NCBI GenBank assembly: GCA_958510875.1
Contig: OY294067.1
Location: forward strand, 59,718,039-59,782,038
Length of the DNA: 64,000 nt
Direction of reading: 5' to 3'
Source of the DNA: Endomychus coccineus
Lineage: Eukaryota; Arthropoda; Insecta; Coleoptera; Endomychidae
Positions 57,026-64,000 of the stretch are shown here, in pieces (within the stretch, counting starts at the first letter, position 1; every line of letters starts with the position of its first letter). The notes under the pieces are model-generated. The model searched no databases, was not told the DNA's origin, and saw only the letters and a list, made by a program, of their open reading frames with translations. The position numbers were made by a program, and so were the translations under genes.

Positions 57026-58979
57026 GCTTTAATTGATTAATAGTTTCTCTTATTACACATAGAATATTTACACCGTTGCAATCTACTGTATTTGAGATGC
57101 ATTACCTATGTGTAATGTACAACATTTTTTTAAAAGACTATCTGAATAACTAGGAACTTGTTTATAATCATATATCTAATGTTCTAATGTCTTATTAGAC
57201 ATTATGTATAATAGATTATTTTGGTTTGTGAGCTGTTGCCACAGAGTATATTAATATATCACTGTCATAATTTCTCTTTGGTTCATTCGATAACAACTTT
57301 ATAATCTACTCCTACTGCAGGTTTTCCTTCCACCACATTCTTCTGATCTCAAAGTTCTGTGTATACTCTCTTATTGTGACTTCATCAATGTTGTTAGCAA
57401 ATAAGATGAACATAAGAAAATAATTTAAGAACAAATGTGGACAGACACGTATTTTATAATTCAATGTTTGTGTTTTTAATAGTTTAAACGTTTTATTATT
57501 GTTATTTTAAATTACCATTATATTTGTAAAAAGTTGTCTACTCTTATTTTAGTGCATAGTGAACAGCTGTTTAACAATATTTTTCACCCCAAGGTAAGAC
57601 TTTTTAAATTTCTTTTATGTAATTATAATTTTCTATTATTATTGGACCTGACGGCGGTTCAAGCATTTTATTGGTTTGAACAATAACAATAAATAAAGAG
57701 ACTATTTCATGATTGACAAAAATGGCTAAATTGCACAATAATGTAGAAAGTACTTGCCAAAGAATTTAACATTGAGAGTTATCTCTAAACATATTTTAGC
57801 TACAACAGTACTATATTGTTAAAACCTTATAGTTGACTTTCAAATGATTGAAATCAAATCTCATTCTTATTTACTTCTGTGATGTTGATATTACTATACT
57901 TGGAATGAAATGTCAATTATATTGATATTTGTACTTCTCACTAAATTGTACCTATTATAAATCAGAATTTGAAGGATTATCAAAAATGATTGATTCTTAT
58001 AATGTATTGACAACCTCGAAGCTTAACCTACATCTTTCAGATGCTACATGATTGCTTTGAATCCCTGGTTCAGCCTGAAGAAATCACATAAACCATTCAA
58101 TTTTGATCCATCACAAAGTTATTATTGTACTCATATTCATATTGAATCAATATTTGATTTTCATGTCTGAAGCTAAAATGTCCCAGTGGTAAAAAATATT
58201 AATGCTAAGCATCATAAGAAAGACTTGATGATTACACTGATCCAACTTGAAATTTAAAGTTACTTTCATAAACACACCGAATTTGGAAGTCATTTTTGAT
58301 TGATATGGAAGTCAAAGTATAAATTTAATGTGTAACATAAATATGAGGTTCGAATGTAAGTATCTTGATATATTTTACATTACAAGGAATAAATAGCTTG
58401 AATGCGATTATTGTGGCCAAAGACCACAGGGTCAGTATCACCATCCATGAAGTATATACATTAGCACATGATTGAATCAAACTCTTCTAAGAGTACAGTA
58501 GTTGCTTGTAATTTGTTCATAATGTATGTGCTAAACTCATACAGTTCTAGCATTACATGTAAGCAATAATCCTAAATGAGAATTCCTAATAATGATTGAA
58601 GGAGAGGAATTTTGGAAAGAATCTTTCTCATATTGAATTCTGAACAACTTTAAATATTTCAATAAAATGTGTAAGTAATGAAAAAACTATTGTAAATCAA
58701 AGTCTTATAGTATTCTCGAAAATAAAAGGGTAATAAATGAACTCTGAAGTTATAAATACATTAAAATTACATTGTATATGTAATACGAATAATTACAGTT
58801 CACATAGGAAACATACTTGAAACTTTCTAGTTTTAATACTTAATAATAATTTCCACATATAAGGTATTAGATTAGTTAGGTATATACCTGAAATTACTAA
58901 TCATAATGTAATGATTCTCAAAAATGGATGAGAAACATAATAGGAAGGATCTAAGTTTGATATCTAAGGGGTTGAAAAA
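57026..58979. other. Intergenic, no gene seen
   Basis: AT-rich, about 2 kb without a supported coding sequence. A CCCCAAG/GTAAGAC donor-like site near 57592 is isolated. Confidence 0.4.
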
Positions 58980-59176
58980 AATTTAAAAATTCAAAACTGA
59001 CCTAAAAAAAGGCCCAGAAACCAGTTTTTGGGATTTTTGGGATGGTTCCGCCAAATATTTCTTGTAGAAATTCTGGAATATCATTACTCTTATCACAAGA
59101 AACAACTTTTTCCACCTCCCCAACCTCTATCAAATTTTTACGAACCTCGCCTCATTTTTCCGTAGAATGACTCCAC
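58980..59176. mobile_element. Single end of the TA-flanked inverted-repeat family
   Basis: Resembles the right arm of the 47-kb element (GGATGGTTCCGCCAAATAT, TTCCGTAGAATGACTCCAC) and is followed by TA at 59177-59178. The opposite end was not found, so this copy is truncated. Confidence 0.7.
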
Positions 59177-59390
59177 TAATAGATGAATCAATAATATGAA
59201 AATTGAATGAAGAAATATGTTCTATGAAAAAATTGAAAATATATTTCCGAATCCAAAAAGATGATTTGAGGAACAGCTCAAGGCTTTTCAGGTCCATTCC
59301 TAGTCATTGCTAATTTCAAAGATATACTCAATATGTTTATAGTTTTCTATTCTTCAATGATACTGATAAAATTTCTGAAGAAAATTTTAT

Positions 59391-59702
59391 AATAAAGATT
59401 CTTGACCCAGGTATGAATTATATATAAGACTTTTATGTCTAAAACTGGATTACTTAAAACTAATTGTATTAAACAAAGCGTCCTTATCGCACCAATTTCA
59501 ATTAAAATGCCCACGTCGCCGAAACGAACAGAAACACGAATAATCGAAAGGACGCTTTGTTTAATACAATTAGTTTTAAGTAATCTAGTTTTAGACATAT
59601 TAAGTCTTCTGATGATGGTCGTGAGACCAAAACGTACGTATAGACAAGAATATATAAAGCATAAGTGTTAATGTGACATATTTCCCGAGAATTTATATAT
59701 AA
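59391..59702. mobile_element. Penelope-derived inverted-repeat element 4, 312 bp, 13-bp duplication
   Basis: Flanked by AAGAAAATTTTAT on both sides (59378-59390 and 59703-59715). It has inverted inner segments (AAACTAATTGTATTAAACAA and its inverse) and ends with the PLE terminal region; no coding sequence. Confidence 0.85.
59604..59645 (+). ncRNA. Hammerhead-like motif, PLE 4 (core mutated)
   Basis: GTCTT, CTGATGA, GGTC/GACC, then AAAA in place of GAAA, CGTACGTA, TAGAC. Loss of the conserved G should abolish cleavage. Confidence 0.5.
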
Positions 59703-59715
59703 AAGAAAATTTTAT

Positions 59716-60779
59716 GAAGCCATAGCAATAAACCAGATAAAACTTCGAAATTATCGGCACTATTCATTTAAAATTAGTTGAATTGATGTGTAATATGCAC
59801 AAAATAAATGTGGCTTATCATTATTGAGCTAGAAAAACTGAACGTTATCAGAATAACAGTCAATTAAAAGTACATGTTTATCACAGAAAGTATCTATATT
59901 GAATAAAAGAAGGCTGAATGAATGTTGTTGATCATCAGTTTATACATAACTTGTACTATTATTCAGAATATTTTGCTTAGATAAATAATTGCTATACATA
60001 TTTAAATTAGTGAATTTAACTCTGAAAATGTTGTATTGTAGGTCATTATAAGAATCATTTTAATAATGGCTTTGAAAGATTAAAATTTACTATATACCAA
60101 AATTTCAAGCACTAATGATTTTTAATTGGCAGTCGTTTAAATGGAAATTGCTATCTATTAAAAGTTTGATTTTCACTAATTTAATAAATGCGTCTAACTG
60201 CAGTTTGAAACACTGTAGCTTCTTCAAACAAATTATAATATTTCTTTGAAGAAGCTACGGTGTTAGCGAGACTATACGAAATTGATATATTATCTGGTTT
60301 TTCTTTCTAATCTGCCACCCGGAAATCTCTCAGTAGTTTTTATTGCAATTCATTCTAAGAAACTATATGGGCTACTCATAATGATTATAGTGTATAAGAT
60401 GACACATTACAGAATACATCTAAAGGGAAAAAAAGGTTCACAAGCTGGGGGAAAGGGAGGATGCGCCAGACGAGTCCAACTTTCTTGGTTGGGAAGTTAA
60501 GCTACGCATAACAAGCTTAAGGGTGTCGCTATTTTCCAAAAGAGAAGCCCAGTAACGTCTGATAGTTTTAGCTAGGAAGTTGTTTTGATAGTTTCGACAT
60601 GTAGAATTCGTAAATTCAGTATTTTCCAAAATGAATAATTCAAAACGGTATCAACACAACATAATACTATATCGATAATGAATATTACTATTTCTATGTG
60701 TTTTACCACTAATTGAATTGTCACAATATCTGACTCCAGATTCGAAGAAAATCCATCATTATAATGGTGATTCGTTTTC
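59716..60779. other. Intergenic, no gene seen
   Basis: AT-rich. A short inverted repeat lies at about 60208-60260 (GTAGCTTCTTCAAA and TTTGAAGAAGCTAC). No coding sequence supported. Confidence 0.4.
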
Positions 60780-61110
60780 TGAAATAGAGCTATTATATTT
60801 CAACACAACTCAGCTGCCCTAAGGTAGGAGTTTGGAACTAGATAAAAATCGCAGGGGACGAAATCTAGAGAATATGGTGGACGATGAACCAATTTGTAGC
60901 GCAACTCATGCAATTTTGCCATTGCGACTGCCGACTTGTGCGTCAATGCGTTGTCCTGGTGGAAGAGCACTTTTTTCTTTGTCAAATGCGGCCGCTTTCA
61001 CCTGTCTTGTTAGGAGGACTATGTGCGGTCTGTCATAGACAGCCTGATTTTTGATAATAAGATATCGATCTATAGAGCTGTCTGCCGTGAACATTTTATG
61101 TGATTATTTC
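60780..61110 (-). pseudogene. Mariner-type transposase fragment
   Basis: Minus-strand frames show KKVLFHQDNALTHKS (catalytic Asp region), AVAMAKLHELRY and HRPPYSLDFVPCDFYL (third acidic residue region), typical of mariner DDE transposases, with an adjacent frame carrying AVYDRPHIVLLTRQ. Frameshifts and truncation at both ends show it is dead. Confidence 0.8.
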
Positions 61111-61368
61111 ACTGTCAAATATCAGTCTTTAGCCAATCTCACTTTTGTTTTCTATTTGACAAGACCAATCAACACGTAATATTAGCGAATATTTCCCTCA
61201 TGTATAATATTTGTCAGAAGAGGAATGCAATTATCGAAAAATTACAGCGGTAATTGCACTGCGGAGCGATAATTGCACTGCGAAAACATCCCGTCGGCAT
61301 GACACCAATAACAACAACACTGACTGACAATACTGATAAATGTCAGATATACTTCAAAAAGTGAAAAA

Positions 61369-62550
61369 ATGTCTGGTGAGTGGTCCATACAATCTATTGA
61401 GGAAAATGTAGTTGAAAGTGAATCAAAAAATACCAAATCCAACAGACATTATATATGGCGACAGTTCATGGATTTTTGCAAGGCCAAAGGCTATTTCCTG
61501 GACAAAGAGATGTCTATAAGCGTACTGGCAAAAATATTAACGGAGTTGGCATTCAATATGCGCAAGCAGAATGGTCAGGAATATAAGGACATCACAATGA
61601 AGACAATCTGGAATGTTACCGCAAAATTATTGATGGAAAAGTATTACAAGGAGTATGGTATTATTTTTAATCCGTTCACCGATATTGAATTTAAATCAGC
61701 AAGGGACGCTAAACAAACTAAGAGAAAGCAACTCCAAACGATGCCCGAGAAAGGAGAGTTCAGTGTTTCTCAAAGGTGACGAATACAAAAAAATTGGTTC
61801 AGAATTGTGACGAAAAGACACCAGATGGATTGCAATAAAAGTTATTTTTTGTTTTTGCTTTTGAGTTAGCTTGGCGTGGTGGAGAAGGTAGCAAGTGTTT
61901 AACGTCATTCTTCAAGGAAGAAGAGAATAATAATGGTGAAAAGACGGGAAGAATAATTTATAATCCCATTTTTTCAAAAACAACACAAGGCGGGGAAAAA
62001 CCGTGTGTTCCATTAAAATGGTTAATTAGGAATAAAACGAATTCTGATTTGTGTCCCATACGATTATACAAAAAATTGTTGGAGAAGCGGGAGGGAATTA
62101 AGTCAGATCGACTCTTTATTACTGTAAACCCCTCTTGGGAGTCATGCAGAGCATGGTATAAGAATATTCCTGTAGGAAGGAATACAATGAGCTCTTGGAC
62201 AGCCCAACAAGCAGCAAAAAATTGGCCTGGATACAAAAAACGTGAAGATAACTAATCATTCGATACGGTCTATAGCTGTCTCAAGTTTAGCAAAAAAAGA
62301 CGTCGGTGAGGAGCAGCTTATTAAAATTACCGGCCATTCGACCACTAAATCCATTACACCGTATCTGCAGTTAGACGAAGGTCACCATGAAGAAATGCGT
62401 GGAAATGAAGTAGCACCGCAACTAAGTTTTGCGTCGAATTCCGATAATGTGTCAGCTGCAGCTTTTAATGCGCCTGTATCGGGTCCATCCAGTCGGAATG
62501 CCAAAAACTTTTACAACTGCGTGTTCAACTATAATTCTTGTAATTTTTAA
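61369..62550 (+). pseudogene. Crypton-type tyrosine recombinase, broken by frameshifts
   Basis: First frame 61369-61779: N-terminal SAM-like/core-binding domain (HYIWRQFMDFCKAKGYFLD, LAKILTELAFNMRKQNG). After a frame change near 61770 and a stop near 61826, a second frame has FELAWRGGEG (catalytic Arg), CPIRLYKKLLEKR and WTAQQAAKNWPG. Another frame change near 62235 leads to ITNHSIRSIAVSSLAK (HxxR), LIKITGHSTTKS (second His) and PYLQLD (catalytic Tyr). The R-H-R-H-Y set is thus present over three frames. This matches Crypton DNA transposons and their domesticated vertebrate relatives (KIAA1958/ZMYM types). Confidence 0.8.
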
Positions 62551-62693
62551 TTTGTGTGTTGAAAATAAAATTGTTTAAAAGCGTGTCTAGCACAATTTTA
62601 TTCATAGTCTTTGTCAGTAAGTAGATTCTGTGATTTTTCTCAGAAAAAAATCAATACTTAGTTCTTTATTCTTGAAATATTCCATTGAATTAC

Positions 62694-62900
62694 ACTCGTG
62701 CATAAAAATGACCAGATAATTTTACATTCAAGCGTGTTATCTTATAAAAATTGCACTCCGTTATTTTCATATTTTGTAAAAGAGCCCTCCTCCTTCGGAC
62801 TCGGGCTCTTTCGCCAAAATATGAAAAAAAATCTCTTGCTATTTTTAGATAACACACTTTCTTGCAAAATTATCTGTAATTTTTATGCACTTGTGCAATT
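62694..62900. repeat. Nested hairpin next to the recombinase pseudogene
   Basis: Outer arms 62697-62745 and 62848-62896 (CGTGCATAAAAATGACCAGA and its near inverse) enclose a second hairpin with arms TTTTCATATTTTG ... AAGAGCCC and GGGCTCTTTCG ... CAAAATATGAAA. It may be the end of the adjacent transposon or a separate foldback. Confidence 0.75.
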
Positions 62901-64000
62901 ATAACCGATTATTTCACTGATAGCAGTTAAATTCAATAAGGTAGCTAGAATTGAAAAAATCAGCCAATCGTATGACTGCTACCGATAATTTCCTTGGGGC
63001 AATTATTACTTCGTTACCAGGCAACCAGAGGTTTTATAGATGTAAACTCTGTGAACTGTCATATGCAATATTATAGGTTGTACTAAATTGCAAAACGTCA
63101 AATTGCATACATTTTCAAAACTTTAATTCATAAAAAACAAGGATTTTCATGTTGCTATTTGATAAAATAAGAAAAAAATCTGATGTACCTACCTATTCGT
63201 GAAATATTCTCAACAAAAACCTCGTGACGCAATTTTTTCTAGGGAATTATTGCTTGAGTAGTTTTTGCCACCAGCAGTACTCGTGATTATTTCCATTGCC
63301 GGCTTTATTTACAAAGATAAAAACCTCTCCACTGTTCACTTGCATTATTTCTAGGCAAAAAATGCTTTCTTAAAATTACCGAAAAAATTGGCGTCCCTAG
63401 TGATTTTACTATCGACTATTTGTATGGTGCCCAATAGTCACCAACTATTCAGCTAGTTTGTAAATGTCTCTCTGATATAATGAATCAATTGGATTCCAGA
63501 AATAATCGTCATAAATATAACATGACTACTATTTTGATTGCTGCTAAATTTCTCTTGTATTTATTAATTTGACTCGACATAATTTTGCCATTAAAAATCA
63601 GCGATGAAAGCTCTCTAGCTTTGCTTGGATGTCTCGTTGAATCATTATAAAATACAGTCGAAATTTACCGGTTATCATGGTCTTGTTATATTACCCTTGA
63701 TCATATTAGTTGTCTAAAGCATCAAAAATATCGACTCCCCTTCACCCCCTTTGGGTATGAGTTTTGAAAAATCTTTTCGAAGCGGGTGCCTAGTGCCCTC
63801 GTCGTATAAGGAATCTACCTTCCAAATATTAAGTTGGTCGACTCTATAGATTTCGTGATGAGTGTGTCAGTGAGTGGTATTTGCCTTTATATATCTATAT
63901 ATATGAAAGAAAGTCGTGTTAGTTACACTATTTATAACTCAAGAACGGCTGTACCGATTTGGCTGAAAATTGGTGGAGAGGTAGCTTAGAACCAGGAGAC
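62901..64000. other. Intergenic; possible repeat beginning at the right edge
   Basis: No coding sequence supported. From about 63890 the sequence (TATATATCTATATATATG, then AACGGCTGTACCGATTTGGC) resembles the start of a widespread insect repeat, but the window ends before it can be identified. Confidence 0.35.

Noticed and set aside
57540..57600. Isolated CCCCAAG/GTAAGAC donor-like site as a first exon
   Set aside because: No coding frame or partner exon could be found within the window.

Overview
This is a window of nuclear DNA from an insect, probably holometabolous. The evidence is small spliceosomal introns, insect-like orthologues of conserved genes, a ZAD-type C2H2 zinc-finger gene (a family expanded in insects), AT-rich intergenic DNA and a heavy load of insect-type transposons. 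Nothing looks bacterial or plasmid-borne. I cannot name the species. No rRNA, functional tRNA or CRISPR array was found.

Host genes from left to right: (1) the last coding exon of an unrecognised gene, + strand, ending at 450; (2) a UQCC1/CBP3-type complex III assembly chaperone, - strand, exons between 12129 and 6545, first exon not found; (3) a ZNF800-like zinc-finger gene, + strand, five in-phase exons 18631-30741, 1025 codons; (4) an AMMECR1 orthologue, + strand, three exons 41101-45727, followed in frame by a further 91-codon open frame after the TAG; (5) a ZAD-C2H2 zinc-finger gene, + strand, two exons 51890-54011. Exon joins were worked out by hand from splice signals and family similarity.

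Most of the rest is mobile DNA, often nested. An intact 993-codon LINE-type endonuclease/reverse transcriptase lies between two long CA microsatellites (2-5 kb). A hAT remnant with a perfect 8-bp target duplication sits inside another repeat (7.7-8.8 kb). Several foldbacks have arms of several hundred bases. Four Penelope-like (PLE) insertions are present, three of them with 13-15 bp target duplications, and they carry hammerhead-ribozyme-like motifs. A second short repeat family (here 'B-family') carries a motif of the same geometry. P-element-like MITEs have 8-bp duplications, one with a THAP-domain remnant and one reduced to 19 bp of fused ends. Two fragments of one RNase-H LINE, two mariner-type transposase remnants, a broken Crypton-type tyrosine recombinase and a TA-flanked 1.25-kb inverted-repeat element holding a tRNA-like sequence complete the list.

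The most interesting leads are the possible stop-codon readthrough of AMMECR1, two unrelated repeat families with the same minimal hammerhead layout, the LINE bounded by CA repeats on both sides, and the graded series of P-like deletion derivatives at 50-57 kb.
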